Positions 1 to 11,126 of a stretch of 64,000 nucleotides of DNA are shown in pieces. Each line of letters starts with the position of its first letter. Position 1 is the stretch's first letter. Origin of the DNA: Anaeramoeba flamelloides (Eukaryota; Metamonada; Anaeramoebidae); the NCBI GenBank assembly GCA_027625915.1, contig JANTQA010000012.1, forward strand, positions 5,974,501-6,038,500, read 5' to 3'. The position numbers were made by a program, and so were the translations under genes. The notes below the pieces were generated by a model. That model was not told the DNA's origin, ran no database searches, and saw only the letters and a list, made by a program, of their open reading frames with translations.

Positions 1-2173
1 AAATATAAATATTTATAAAGATAATATATTAGCCAACGAAAAACATTATCCACAATTTAAACCAGAAATGGAAGAAAGAATTGAAAAAAGTATTATTGAA
101 CCAATAAAAATTCTTGACGACACTTCAAATATGTTAATAACATCATTAACATTAAAAAAAAATGAACACAAAGAATTTCTTGAAAAATTAACAGAAAAAA
201 ATGAAAAATTAGAAATCTTTAATAAGGAAAAAGAAGAATTAAATAAGGAAATACACGTTGAAGTGGAAAGGATCAAAGAAGAACAAGAAAAAGAAGAAAA
301 ATTAAAAAAGGAAGAATCTGAAAAAAGAAAGCAAGAAAAAATTATAAGAATGAAAGAAAGAGAAGAAAAAAGAAAAGAAATTAGAGAAAAAATAAAAGAA
401 AAAAAAATAAATCAAAAGAAATATCAAAAGATAAAAAAAGAAAGAAATTATATCAAAAAAGAAAAACGAAAAGAAATTGAGGAAAAAATAAACAGAATAA
501 ATAAATTATTGTTAAAGATCAACAATAATGATCAACAAGAAGAAGAACAACAAAATGATAATATTGTTAAAGAATTAGAAGCTATATTAATTGATTTATC
601 TAAAATACCAATCGAAGAAAAAAAAATCAAAATTTATGAAACAGAACAAGAATTAGATGAAGAAATTGAAAAAATTGAAACCCAAATTCTTGATACAATT
701 GAAGAAACAATCAAAATTTTGATTCAATTAGAAAATCATCTTAAAAAAGAAAATCTATCCAAAGAAGAACAACAAAAAGAATTAAACAACTTTAAAAACA
801 AATTAAATAAATTAAATAATGCCAATAAAGAAAATAAACAAGCAAAAAGAAATATAAGAGAAAAAAAATGGTTTGAAAAGCAAGATGAAAGAGAAAATAA
901 AATGAAACTTTCGTTAAAAAATCAAGAAATTAAATTCCGTGAAAAAATGGAAAAGCATCAAAAAATTCTCGATACGCCTATTTTAATTGAAAAAGAAAAT
1001 CTTGAAAAAGAACAATTAGCCAAACAACAAATAAAAGAAAATGAAATTGGATTAAAAAAGGCATTGGCAATTAGAACTCAGAGTCAAATCAAGAAACCAA
1101 CAATTTTAAAGAAAAATATTAATCAATCAAATTTATCAACAAATAATAAACTTAGTGTAAATGAAGACGAGAACGAAAAGAGTAAGAGTAAGAGTAAAGA
1201 TGAAGATAAGAGTAAGGTTAAGGGTAAGGGCAGGAGTAAAAGGAGGAATAAGGATAAAGATGATAAGAAAAATAAAAAATCTAAAAGTAGATCAAGAAAT
1301 AAATTTAAATCATCATCAGAATCAACAGACAAAACAGAAAAATCATCAGAATCAACAGAAAAATTAACGGGATCATCAACGGGATCCTCAACGGGATCCT
1401 CATCAGAGACTGATGATTCTAATAAGAAAAAAAACGATGGAAAAAGTAAAAGAAGAAGTCAAAATCGAGTTATCAATAAAGATAAAAAGAAGAAAGAAGC
1501 AAAAGTCAAAATAGATGAAAAAGAAAATATTAAGGATAATATGGAAAAAGAAGAACAAAAAAAAGAAGAAATGACAAAAAAGGAAATAGCAAGAAAATCT
1601 TTAAGAACATTCAAATATTTGGTAAAACGAAAACTACCAATCAATGGGCAAGATCATATGGGGAGATCTCCAATTCATTATTGTTCAATTTTAGGAAAAT
1701 ATAAAACATTAAAATATTTAATAAAAAAAAAATCTGTCAATCCAAATTGCAAAGATAAATTTGGAAACACACCACTCTATTATGCCACTTTCCATGGACA
1801 TTTAAAAATCATCAAATTTTTAAAATCCAATGGGGGAAATATGAAAAATGTAAATAAAAATAGTGAAACATGTGTACATGCAGCAGTTTGGGGCCGATAT
1901 AAATACCAAGGTGTTTGGGAACAAGACCAATTAATAAGATTTGAAACCATTTTAAATTATCTTAACACATTTAAACTTGGATCAAAAAGAATCAAAATTG
2001 AAAAAAAATTCAAAAACCAAAATTATGTTACCAAAAGACGAATGAAAGAAAAAAACTGGGATGAAAACGAAATGATGTTTTTTGATAATAATAAATTTAA
2101 ATCTTTAATTAAAAAACAAAAAAAAAAACAAAAACAAAAAAAATTCTTAAAAGAATTAAAAGGAATTTATTAA
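1..2173 (+). CDS. Charged coiled-coil protein with C-terminal ankyrin repeats (5' partial)
   Basis: The frame is open from the first bases of the window and continues into the Met at 68, so the gene very likely begins upstream and that Met need not be the start. Numbered from that Met, about 500 residues are almost entirely Lys/Glu/Asn/Gln and should form long charged coiled coil. A Lys-Ser-Arg and Ser-Thr rich stretch (about 370-460, with repeated GSST) follows. About three ankyrin-type units then lie near residues 525-630, with the signatures GRSPIHY, GNTPLYYAT.HGH and ETCVHAAVWG. The tail is Lys-rich and ends at TAA. Ankyrin repeats are protein-binding modules; the partner and function are unknown. 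The low-complexity bulk makes a family name unsafe. No intron is apparent in the visible part. Confidence 0.8.
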   Translation, partial: NINIYKDNILANEKHYPQFKPEMEERIEKSIIEPIKILDDTSNMLITSLTLKKNEHKEFLEKLTEKNEKLEIFNKEKEELNKEIHVEVERIKEEQEKEEKLKKEESEKRKQEKIIRMKEREEKRKEIREKIKEKKINQKKYQKIKKERNYIKKEKRKEIEEKINRINKLLLKINNNDQQEEEQQNDNIVKELEAILIDLSKIPIEEKKIKIYETEQELDEEIEKIETQILDTIEETIKILIQLENHLKKENLSKEEQQKELNNFKNKLNKLNNANKENKQAKRNIREKKWFEKQDERENKMKLSLKNQEIKFREKMEKHQKILDTPILIEKENLEKEQLAKQQIKENEIGLKKALAIRTQSQIKKPTILKKNINQSNLSTNNKLSVNEDENEKSKSKSKDEDKSKVKGKGRSKRRNKDKDDKKNKKSKSRSRNKFKSSSESTDKTEKSSESTEKLTGSSTGSSTGSSSETDDSNKKKNDGKSKRRSQNRVINKDKKKKEAKVKIDEKENIKDNMEKEEQKKEEMTKKEIARKSLRTFKYLVKRKLPINGQDHMGRSPIHYCSILGKYKTLKYLIKKKSVNPNCKDKFGNTPLYYATFHGHLKIIKFLKSNGGNMKNVNKNSETCVHAAVWGRYKYQGVWEQDQLIRFETILNYLNTFKLGSKRIKIEKKFKNQNYVTKRRMKEKNWDENEMMFFDNNKFKSLIKKQKKKQKQKKFLKELKGIY

Positions 2174-4152
2174 ACAAGAAAAAAATTTTTTATTCATTTC
2201 TTAATTCCTTCATTTTTTTAAAAAAGATATTTATATATATATATATTTAATTTATTAATTTACTAATTATTTTTTTTTTGATTCAAGATTTTCTTTCTTT
2301 TTTAAAATAAAAATATTTATTACTTTGACAATTTATGAATCTTTTTTTTTTTTTATAAGAAATTTATTTTTTTTTTTCTTAATTATTATTTAATATTGTA
2401 GAAAATTTTTTTATATAAAATTCTATAATATGTACCTACGACCCAAAAAACCACTAAAAATAGAAAACTGATCAAATACCTTCCATTAAAAAAATTAAAA
2501 AAACAAAATGAAAAAATAAAAATAAATAAAGTTTCAATTTCACTTTTTCTTGAAAACATTTTTTGCCAAAACATTAAATTCAAAGTTGAAATTATGTATA
2601 TTTTTATATACAATATCTTATTTTAACTCATTTACTAAAACAAATTCGAAATTATGGGAATTTTCTTTTCACAAAAGGCGCTAATTTGATCTTCAAATGT
2701 TTTTTAATTTTCAAATGGTAAAACTAAAAAAAAAGTTATTTAAATAAGATAAATTCTCTGAAAAAATATTCTAATTTAATATATTAGCTTATTCTTTAAT
2801 TTCAAAATTTTCTCAACTACAATTTTTCAAAAAAAAATAAAAAAGTGCACAATAATTTCAAAAAATATTTTCGATATTCAAAAGTTGAGAGTGTTTTTAT
2901 TCTAAAAAAAAATATCCCAGTGGTTAATTGAATAAAGTTATAAGGCTAGATTTTGAAAAATATTAATCAGAAAAAAATAGTGTTTTTGTATTAAAGGTAT
3001 ATGTTAGATTATTATTATTTGAACCTTTTTTTAACAAGATTATTTTGAATATTTTAAAGCGATATCCTTTGAACTCAAACGAAACAATTCAAAATTAGAA
3101 TATATTAAAATAATAGTTTTGAAAACATTTATTCAACAATTTTGATTGAGTTATATATAAAAAATTTCTCTTTTATGCTAAGCATAAAAAAAATGAAATT
3201 TAATAATGAAATAGTTTTTAAATTAATTTACTCTCTAGTTTTTTTGAAATAAAAAATTTTTATTTGTAAAATGTTAATTTAATAATTTTTGATAAATATT
3301 TATAAGAAAGAGATTAGATATCCAAAAAGTTTAATATAACACTCTAATTCTAGTTCATAGTGTAGAAATTTTATTTACCTTGTGTTCTTGAGGTTATTTT
3401 ATAAAACTTCTAGATTTGTTAATTTCCAATTAAAGTAGAATATAATATTTCTTATTTTATTCATAAAATAAACTTTAATAATGCCACTTTAATTTATTTT
3501 CAATTTTAATTATTTTATTGTTAAATTTTTTATTTTTCAAATCCTAAAATATCACTCTTTTCAAGAATTCAAAACATTGAACGGTAAGTTTGGTCTTATT
3601 AATTCAAAAAATCGATATCAAATATGAATTGAATGAAAAGTAAAGATGATATCTGATGTTTTTCTGGGAAATTTTTGGAAATTGAATAAAGGAAAATTTT
3701 TTGCTGGGAAAAAAAATCTAAATATAAACACTTTTGTTTTTTTTTTTTTTTGATTTGAAATGAAATCAACCTAATTAGTAAATAAAATATTTTGATTTTT
3801 TTATTAGAAAAATGGAAATAAATCATTTTTAAAGAATTCCATTAAGTGATAAAATGAAAATAACAGCATTTAACCAAGCAACATTATTGGTTTGATAATA
3901 TATCTTTAAATATATATATATAAATATATTGGTATACTAAAATGTAAATAAATTATCTTTATTCATACATCAAGGATGATAAATCTTAAAATCAAAATCA
4001 AGTAATAAAATTTTGACGTTTCTATAAAGAGAAATCTGTAAAAAACAAAATACAAATCATTTTTTTTGATTTTCTTATTTTAAACAAACCCGTTTCAAAT
4101 CAAAATCAAAGAAATTAAATTCAAATTGCAAAAAACAACAATCTGAGGAGAG
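2174..4152. other. Intergenic AT-rich spacer
   Basis: About 2 kb of A/T homopolymer-rich DNA between the ankyrin and PROPPIN genes. A 75-codon open frame on the minus strand (2386-2613) is hydrophobic and preceded by nothing convincing. I could not support it as a gene. No repeat copy was recognised here. Confidence 0.6.
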
Positions 4153-5457
4153 ATGAGCAATGAAAAAAAAAAGAAAATGCCGTTCTCATTAAATCGATTT
4201 GGTACTTACTTTACGGTTTCCACTGACCAGTGTTGGTCTGTTTATCAATGTACCCCCTTTCAACGCAAGTTCCAAAGAAAAATTGAAGGGGGATTTTCGA
4301 ACGTCTCCATGCTCTCGAATTCAAATATATTTGCATTAGTTGGGAACGATCAATCAAGTGAATATTCCAAAAAGAATTTGTTCATTTATGATGACTCGGA
4401 ACAAACCAATCTGCTTCAATTAAAATTCAACGAGCCGATTGTAAGTGCATATATTTCGCATAATGAGATTTTTGTAATTTTCAAAAACGGGATTCAAGTG
4501 TATTCCTTAAACACGCTTGAGTTGGTTCTCCAAACAAAGTGTTATGAAAACCCAAGTGGTCTTTTTGATTTTGCAGAAGATACAAAAACGAACAAATTCA
4601 AATGCTTTGTCACTTTGGGGCCAACAAAAGGAACAGTAGCAATCAAACGCGGACCACTGATTGGGGGCAATAACAAGAATAATATTCAAAATAATAACAA
4701 TTTAAAACAAGAAGATGGAAAGTATAGTACAGGAGAAAAGGAAAAGGAAAAGGAAAAGGGAAAAGAAAAAGACAAGGAAAAAGAAAAAGAAGTGGAAAAA
4801 GAATCTGAAAAAATTGAAGAAAAAATTGAAGAAAAAATTGAAGATTCAAAAAAGATAAAAAAAAAAAAAAAAAAGAATAGAATTAAACGTAAAAAACAAA
4901 GATCTGAATCCACAGATTTTGTTGAAAACAAAGATTCTTGTTTGGGAGACAATTCTCTCATTTTAAAAGTATCGAATGATCCAATCCAGCAAGTGACATT
5001 AAGTTCCTGTGGAAGAATTATTGCTGTGTGTTCAAATAAAGGGACAAACATAAAAATTTATTCGACAGAAAACGGGCAACTAATCACCAAAAAGAAAAGG
5101 GGCACAAAACGAGGAACAATCTGCTCTTTAGCTTTCAATATCGACTCGAATTTTTTAGCTGCAGCAAGTCTTCGTGGCACAATCCACGTCTTTACGCTGT
5201 ATGATGTCAAGAACGCACTTTACACAAATTCAATACATTCTGAAAATTTGGAAAAGCCATTGTTGGTCTCAAAAAATAAAAGAGCAAACTGCAAAGGCGC
5301 TGTTGACAAGGATCTTTATTCAAAAGTTGCCTTTAATTTTTCCCATGAAATAATTGTTTTACAAAATAATGGACAGTTTTATAAATTTGAAATCAATTTA
5401 CAGAGTCCAGAATTGTCACTAATTACGAAATTGGGATTTGTAAATTCAATTCATTAA
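4153..5457 (+). CDS. PROPPIN (Atg18/WIPI family) autophagy WD-repeat protein
   Basis: Single-exon protein of 434 residues. The N-terminus (FGTYFTVSTDQCWSVYQC.PF) matches the first blade of WIPI/Atg18 beta-propellers. Further family landmarks are GLFDF near residue 136, LGPTKGTVAI near 155, and a later blade with SSCGRIIAVCSNKGTNIKIY and SLAFNIDSNFLAAAS. PROPPINs bind PI3P and PI(3,5)P2 on forming autophagosomes and endosomes. The usual FRRG lipid-binding motif is represented by K-K-R-G near residue 313: basic charge is kept but the bulky hydrophobic residue is absent. A run of about 100 residues rich in Asn, Lys and Glu (about 166-268) interrupts the propeller between blades and is probably a surface loop. 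The GLFDF and PxKG features lean towards the WIPI3/4 side. The start follows a long AT-rich leader and the stop is TAA. Confidence 0.9.
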   Translation: MSNEKKKKMPFSLNRFGTYFTVSTDQCWSVYQCTPFQRKFQRKIEGGFSNVSMLSNSNIFALVGNDQSSEYSKKNLFIYDDSEQTNLLQLKFNEPIVSAYISHNEIFVIFKNGIQVYSLNTLELVLQTKCYENPSGLFDFAEDTKTNKFKCFVTLGPTKGTVAIKRGPLIGGNNKNNIQNNNNLKQEDGKYSTGEKEKEKEKGKEKDKEKEKEVEKESEKIEEKIEEKIEDSKKIKKKKKKNRIKRKKQRSESTDFVENKDSCLGDNSLILKVSNDPIQQVTLSSCGRIIAVCSNKGTNIKIYSTENGQLITKKKRGTKRGTICSLAFNIDSNFLAAASLRGTIHVFTLYDVKNALYTNSIHSENLEKPLLVSKNKRANCKGAVDKDLYSKVAFNFSHEIIVLQNNGQFYKFEINLQSPELSLITKLGFVNSIH

Positions 5458-6113
5458 AAAAAAAATAATACAAAAAAAAAAATCAAAAAGAAGAAAATTA
5501 ATCAATTTAATAATATTTTGTTGCAGCCATTTGAAAAAAGTGGGTATTTTTTTTTTTTTGAAGAGATTGTAATAATTAAAACTTTTTAAAAGTTTTCTGT
5601 TTAAATAAAGTGTGGACTTTTTTTAAAAAAAGCACTTTTCTTCCCGCCCCAACCTCTACACCACATTTAAAGATTGTTATCATCACTTTTTTAAAATAGA
5701 AAACTAGATAAAAGTTTTATTTTTGACAAAGTTTTCACTTTTTTAAAATAGAAAACTTGATAAAAGTTTTAAAAATGTCCTCGCTTTTTTAAAACAACTG
5801 TAATATATTATCATTATTTTTTATTTTTATTTTTTTATTTACTTTGTAATATTATCATTTTATATATTCGGATTTATATATTCGGATTTATATATACATA
5901 ATGATCAATTTGGTTGCTTTTCTATTTTGGATTAAAGGTTAAGATTCCCTTTTGTTATATCTAAAAATGTTTCATTTTTTTTTCTTTCTGATGTTTGTTT
6001 TATTTCAAGTGTGGGGTGGTTATAGATTTGTTTATAATTAAAGTATATTGTAATTGGATCTAAATTAAAATTCAAAATTTTCCAAACAGCTAAAACAGTC
6101 CAAAGAATCACAA
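5458..6113. repeat. Spacer with a degenerate copy of the long-TIR element (about 5560-5802)
   Basis: From about 5560 to the TA at 5801-5802 the sequence resembles the ends of the large fold-back element at 12442-17258. Shared pieces are AAAACTTTTTAAAAGTTTT, the TTTAAATAAAGTGTGGACTTT stretch (in parts), and a terminal CTTTTTTAAAACAACTGTA like the fold-back right end. A short unit with CACTTTTTTAAAATAGAAAAC is present twice in tandem. I judge it an old internal-deleted relative. The rest of the spacer shows nothing else. Confidence 0.5.
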
Positions 6114-6480
6114 TAATACAATTTCATTTAAATTGGAAATAATTTTGATTTTTGCAAAATATGTAAATCATTTTTTCATCCTTTTAGTTTTTTTGTTTTC
6201 ATTTCATTTTTTGAATTAGGTAACTTGTTTCGTTCGATCAAAATTTTTTTCAACAATTGATATTCTGGTAAAGTTTAGATGTTCCAAATAGAAGAACTCA
6301 AATAAAATTAATTGGTAATATCTAACCTTTTGATCGATCAATAATCCTAATAGAATTTTCAACAAATTTACCAAATGTATTTTTTTGTTTTGCTCTCTCC
6401 AAAATTTTTAACACACTCCTGATTTATTTGTATTGATAATTATTTATTTTCTGTTTTTTGAGTATTGTAATTTATAAACA
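6114..6480 (+). repeat. Dispersed repeat, copy 1
   Basis: About 365 bp that is recognisably the same sequence, in the same orientation, as 52319-52677. Shared landmarks in order are TAATACAATTTC, AAATTGGAAATAAT, GTTTTCATTTCATTTTT, a TGTTTCGTT block, CAATAATCCTAATAGAATTT, CTCTCCAAAATTTTTAACAC and GAGTATTGT.ATTTATAAA. The copies differ by many substitutions and small indels, so both are old. No coding potential and no clear terminal repeats. A reverse-complement echo of the CAAAATTTTTAACACAC block occurs at about 6574-6595. Confidence 0.7.
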
Positions 6481-6960
6481 AGTGTTAACATTTCAATTAG
6501 TGAATGGTTCTAATTTAATAATTTCTTCTGGAATTAGAAAAATAAGATTTTTTTTTTTCACAAATAGAATTTTGGTGTGTTAAAAATTTTGAATTGCGGT
6601 TTAAATAAGGTTAGTACTAATATTGTCTAAATGCTTCTAAAAAATCTTTTAGTGGGTTATCGTTGAACAATAAACTATTAAATTTTTATATAGAATCACA
6701 ATTAAAAATAGGTAATTTTGTGAATTTTTTTTGAATTCCTTATCCAAACCGAAAGTGAAACTGGACTAATAGTAAACTCCATTTCAAAACAATTGGCCCA
6801 TTAAAATACAACTTTTAACAATAAATATTTTTCTAAATTGAATTTATCAATTATAATAAAAAAAAACTATTTTAGTATTCAGTTTTATACACTGGAAACA
6901 TTTATTTTAAGTCTAAAAATACAATAAAAAAAAGTAAATAAAAAATAAATAAAAATTGGG

Positions 6961-7422
6961 GTATTTTTTTTATTATTATTATTATTTAAGGGGGGAGTTA
7001 TTGACCCCTCTTATTTGCCTGAATTCCTAAATATTTATTTAGGAATTTAATTAAAGAATCACAAATAAGTGCATTACCCACTAAGGCTAATAAGCAGTTT
7101 GTATCCTTTTTTTATTATAATATTAGAAATAGTATTATTATTTAATATATTCGATGTATTAATTTTTTTTAATTCAGATATCCAGATTTTGTGATTATTT
7201 TCATAGGCTGAGCAGTTCCATAGAAAATGGTCTAAATCTTCAATAATATCTAAATTGTTTATTGTTTTACATAATTCACACAGTTTTGATTTATTCTTAT
7301 TCATAACATTAGAGTACCTGTTAAGGTAATTTGTAAAATTTCTGAGTTTTAAAATTGAAGTTGAGCCCTTCCATTTTAAATATCTTTGCTGCTTATATAT
7401 AGTATTATTGATTTGTACTATT
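6961..7422 (-). mobile_element. 5'-truncated LINE (non-LTR retrotransposon) insertion
   Basis: Complete small insertion in minus orientation. The 3' end is at 6961, where a (TAA)n-like tail appears on the plus strand as TATTTTTTTTATTATTATTATTATT. Before it lies a 3' UTR with a hairpin at about 7021-7050 (ATTCCTAAAT / ATTTAGGAAT) and a GGGGGGAG/CCCCTC pairing. The reverse-transcriptase C-terminal frame then runs open to the 5' truncation point at 7422. The insertion is flanked by an 11-bp duplication, TAAAAATTGGG. Length 462 bp, roughly the last 116 codons of the ORF plus tail. The empty site is preserved in the repeat copy at 43017-43165. Confidence 0.85.
7074..7422 (-). pseudogene. LINE reverse transcriptase C-terminal fragment (zf-RVT-like)
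   Basis: The minus-strand frame is open from the truncation point to TAA at 7074. It reads through KWKGSTSILKLRNFTNYLNR and then the zinc-knuckle region KLCELCKTI...DLDHFLWNCSAYENNHKIW. The C-x2-C...H...C spacing and the FLWNC context are typical of the region after the RT domain in many non-LTR elements (zf-RVT). Only the C-terminus is present, so this copy has no activity of its own. It is open throughout its length, which suggests a fairly recent insertion. The LINE clade cannot be fixed from this piece. Confidence 0.85.
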
Positions 7423-7433
7423 TAAAAATTGGG

Positions 7434-8367
7434 ACATTTATTATGAAATCTAGTTTATTTCAGTGTTTAAAATTTATTCTTTTGAAGGTCCAAAAGTAAC
7501 TTTTTTGTTTTTTTTTTAATTTCAAGATTTACTAGTAAATTATTAAAATAAAAACCCAAAGTTATTAAAGTTTTCTTTAAATGGGACCTAGTAGTATGAT
7601 CAATATATTTTCAATAAGAAAAAATAATTTGTCAAAATAATCTTTAGTTAATTATTATATTTTTTTTGTTAAACATGTGTATATTTATTAACAAATTTAC
7701 ATTTCTGGAGAACTTTTAGAAAGGTATTTTTTGAACTTTGGAGTCTGAATATTGATAATTCAACATTTAAATTAGTCTGTGAGAAGTTGATTTTTTTCAA
7801 AGACTCTCGGGTTTTATTACTAAGAACAATGATTCACTTTGAATTTCTGAGATCAACCTTTTCTTACTCTTTTTTTTTAGAATTTATAGAGATCTTTGGG
7901 TTGTAGTGGAATATGAGAATGATTTACATTCAATAGTAACATACTTTTCATTCAAAACTTTTCCGTGGTTGACACTAATCCCTTAAAAATCCCAATATGA
8001 ATACTTGCATATCCAGTAAAGAAAATCCACGATATTTTGAATCACCTTTCAAATCTTTGAAGAAAATTGAAGTTATAAAATTATGAAAATTCCAATTATT
8101 TTGAGAGACGCGTATACTTCACATTCAACAATTTTAATTATTTCATATATTTAAGCTTTAGTGTATTTTGTATATCCCTTTTAAAACTTTTTGATCTGAT
8201 TTGGTTATTTTGCTCACTGAAAAAGTATGAAAATGAAAATTCAATGAAATAGAACAAAATGTCCACAGACAATCAATTAAATTGGTCTATTTTGAATTTT
8301 TATCCATGAAAAAGTGTACTAGAAAGAAAAGGAAACAATATATTTCTTTTTTTTGTGAAAATTACTT
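7434..8367. other. Gene-free AT-rich stretch
   Basis: After the end of the repeat at about 7455 I see no open frame of note, no terminal repeats and no similarity to other parts of the window. Confidence 0.5.
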
Positions 8368-8370
8368 TTA

Positions 8371-8827
8371 CTGTTGAGAGAAAAATGTTGGACACATAAA
8401 AATAGGGAAACCATTTTTAATTGGGAACATTAGTCAAATTGAAAATACAAATCCTATTGATAACTAGGTGACTTTTATATAAATCCAGGTTTAAAGGTGT
8501 TACAAGTTCATTAATCTGTGGTTTGTGTAGAATACTCATTTGAATGGATGATAACTAAAGTAGATCATGCTATTTTAACAAAAATCCAAGTTCTAGTAAA
8601 GTTTGCTTTGAATTCTGAAAATGGTAATTTTTAAACTTGCTTTAGATTAAAAGAGATAAGGTTTTAAAAAAGTAGAATTACTTTAATCGTTATTCTAATA
8701 AGTAGATTATTATTATTTTCTTTAGTTATTTCACAAACGATTGAAATTAATTATCATTTTCAGTAATGTTCCCAATTAAAAATGCTGTCCAACCATTTTT
8801 CTGTGTCCAACATTTTTCTCTCAACAG
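8371..8827. mobile_element. TWA-type MITE (CTGTTGAGAG family), copy 1
   Basis: Non-autonomous DNA element of about 457 bp. Termini are CTGTTGAGAGAAAAATGTTG at the left and the complementary CAACATTTTTCTCTCAACAG at the right. It is flanked by TTA (8368-8370 and 8828-8830). The internal sequence is itself partly symmetrical (TTTTTAATTGGGAACATTA at the left, its complement at the right). The same element occurs at 15330-15788 and 22256-22713. The 3-bp TTA/TAA duplication points to the PIF/Harbinger group by family knowledge; no transposase is present. Confidence 0.85.
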
Positions 8828-8830
8828 TTA

Positions 8831-9050
8831 GCTCTGTTAGGTTCAAGGAATAAAAAAACTAAATTGCAAATTTTGAAAAAGTTAGCAAACAAAATATTTA
8901 TCAGTGTTTTTGTTTTTATTTCCTTTTCTTTTGTGTGAAAAGAACACCATTATAATTTTAATATTAATTGTTTTTTGAAAAGTAAAAAAATTAATAAAAA
9001 AGGATTGAAATAAAAAGGAATAAATAAAAAAAAAGTAAAAAGATGAAGAA

Positions 9051-9090
<40 letters not shown>

Positions 9091-10926
9091 AAAGTAAATC
9101 AAAAAAGAAGGATTTTTCAGAAAAATAACCCACAAAGTTTTCTTATTTTTCGTCACTGAATCCAAATTTAATTTACAAGCAATTGCTAATTAAAAACCAT
9201 CGATTAAAAATCGATCCATAAACTTTCAAAATGAAATTGTTTTTGTTTTTGTTTATGGAGAATATTTAGTTTCAGCAATTACCACCATGGAAGCTTGAAT
9301 AAGTTTCTTGTTTCTTAGTGTTTTGGCTGATTCCGCCTTCCATCTTTTTTTGTCGTTCCTTTTTTGATTGTTTCGATCCAAAAACATTGAGTATAAGGTT
9401 ATGAAAAAAATTGATGATGTTGAAGAAAATTAGGATAACATAATCAACGAAAGTGAGCTTTTTTTGGGTTTTTTGCATTTTTCTTTCAATATCAAATTGT
9501 TAATGAGAAGAGATTCTTTGAAAAGAATAAAATATAAAAAATGGCAAAAGTAATGTTCTCAAAATGTGTGATGTATTGGTTTTATTAAGATCTTTAAAAC
9601 ACTTGAACAAGTTTATTAGATTTGTTTTCATTTCATATCTTAACAACTTTATTTGTCAGACTTTTTCAATTTAGGTTTTTTCAATTAAGATGCACGCATT
9701 CAAAATGAGTTCTGATTATACACCACAAACATTTTTACTTTCATTTTTATAAAATTAAATAATCTGGTTTATCTAAAATTTCCATGACAGATAAATTCAA
9801 ATTTATTTTATATAAAATTTTTAGTTCTATTTCCATTTTTGAATCTCAATGAACTCAACAAATAAAACAACTTAAGAGAAAGAATCTTTTGAAAGTCGCG
9901 TCAATTTTAAAAAGTTTTTTAACATTATAAAGTTTTTAATGGGCTAATTCAAAGCTTGTGTAAACAAATTTATCTAATGGAAAAGGAATTAAAAATTTTT
10001 AGATAATTCTTTGATTTTATAAGTGAATTACATTTATAAAAATTGGAACTTTTTTTTCAACTATTGTAAACACAAGTTTGTGTCACAGTATAGTATTTGA
10101 GGGTTATTATTATTTTATTAAAAATTATTCAGTTTTGCTGAATTATTCCATCGATCATAAAAATACATTTTTCAAAGCTGAAAACCTCGGTATCAAAATT
10201 TAATCGATACCTTTTTTTTCTTGTTGTTCCAATGTAACTTCTAATTCACTACCCAATTATATATTCAAGTTCAAATCAATTTTGAAAGTAAACTCCTTTT
10301 GGTTTTTTAATAAATTTTCAATTATATTGAAAATTTGTTGAAAATTTTTGCTAATATTCTCAGTTTTGAAATTTTTTATTATTTGGATATTAAAAATTTT
10401 CTCCATATTTTGAGAGAAGTTAAGAAATTTGATACTGAATTTTTAGAATTTCTTTGATGACAAATAAACTTTAAGATTTCAATACGTATTTTAAATATTG
10501 GTTTTTATTTTGGAATATCAATTGAATTTTTCTTCACGAATTGTTTTGACAATAGTGTCACTGAATGACAGATAACTCACTTATTGTACTTCCAAAAGAT
10601 ATTGAATAGCTAAAATAATTTTGACAGTATAAAATGTAATATTTTTTGAAAATAAGAATATTTGATGATGGTGAAATATATTTTGAAAGTAGGCTCAAGT
10701 CAATTTTATTACAAAATACAGACACAATATTATTGTTAAGATAACTAATATTTGCAAGTATGGGTGTTTTAATAATCATGTATATTGTACTAACAATTTA
10801 AAAAATATAATTAAAGATATTTGGTTGTTTTATCATTAATAAACAAAAAAAAGAAAAAAAACTAAACATGTAATAGCCTTTAATAATAAAAAAATACAGT
10901 AAAATAATAAAAAGTATTTTCTTTAT
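8831..10926. other. Gene-free spacer with a 33-base A tract
   Basis: Holds a run of 33 A at 9056-9088 and several short A-rich tracts. The open frames overlapping the tract (8882-9165, minus) are Phe/Lys homopolymer artefacts. A short palindrome, AATCGAT-type, sits near 9198-9216. Nothing else recognised. Confidence 0.5.
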
Positions 10927-11126
10927 TACAGTCAGTTTCACTTTTAAGGCCCAAACTTTCAACGAAATTTAAGGCACAATAAAAATCTCAAATTAAAGCA
11001 CAAAATTCAAATTCTAGTAAAAATAAATTGTAAAAAAAAAATTCCAAATTTTGTATCTTAATTTGAGATTTTTTTGTGTCTTAAATTTCGTTAAAAGTTT
11101 ATGCCTTAAAAGTGGAACTGACTGTA
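10927..11126. mobile_element. TA-flanked palindromic MITE (CAGTCAGTTCC family), copy 1
   Basis: About 200 bp, almost a perfect inverted repeat. It opens with TA-CAGTCAGTTTCACTTTTAAG and closes with the complement before TA. Each arm of about 90 bp contains AACTTTCAACGAAATTTAAG and AAATCTCAAATTAA. The short centre carries a CTAGTAAAA...TTGTAAAA block. The TA target site and the CAGT start fit Tc1/mariner-type non-autonomous elements. There is no coding capacity. Confidence 0.9.

Larger units (their letters stand above)
6836..7460 (+). repeat. Dispersed repeat, copy 1, split by a LINE insertion
   Basis: Sequence from about 6836 to 6960 and from 7423 to about 7455 together match one continuous stretch at 43017-43165. 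The match includes ATCAATTATAATAAAAAAAA, CTATTTTA.TATTC, a CATCTAAAAATA-like block, AAAATTGGG and CATTTATTATGAAAT. The 462 bp between the halves is an inserted LINE fragment. The duplicated TAAAAATTGGG at 6950-6960 and 7423-7433 is its target-site duplication. Confidence 0.75.

Noticed and set aside
4643-5051. Minus-strand frames of 68 and 121 codons rich in Phe/Ser/Leu
   Set aside because: Antisense shadows of the Lys/Glu-rich insert of the PROPPIN.
8882-9165. Phe-rich minus frames
   Set aside because: Produced by the 33-base A tract and neighbouring A-rich sequence.
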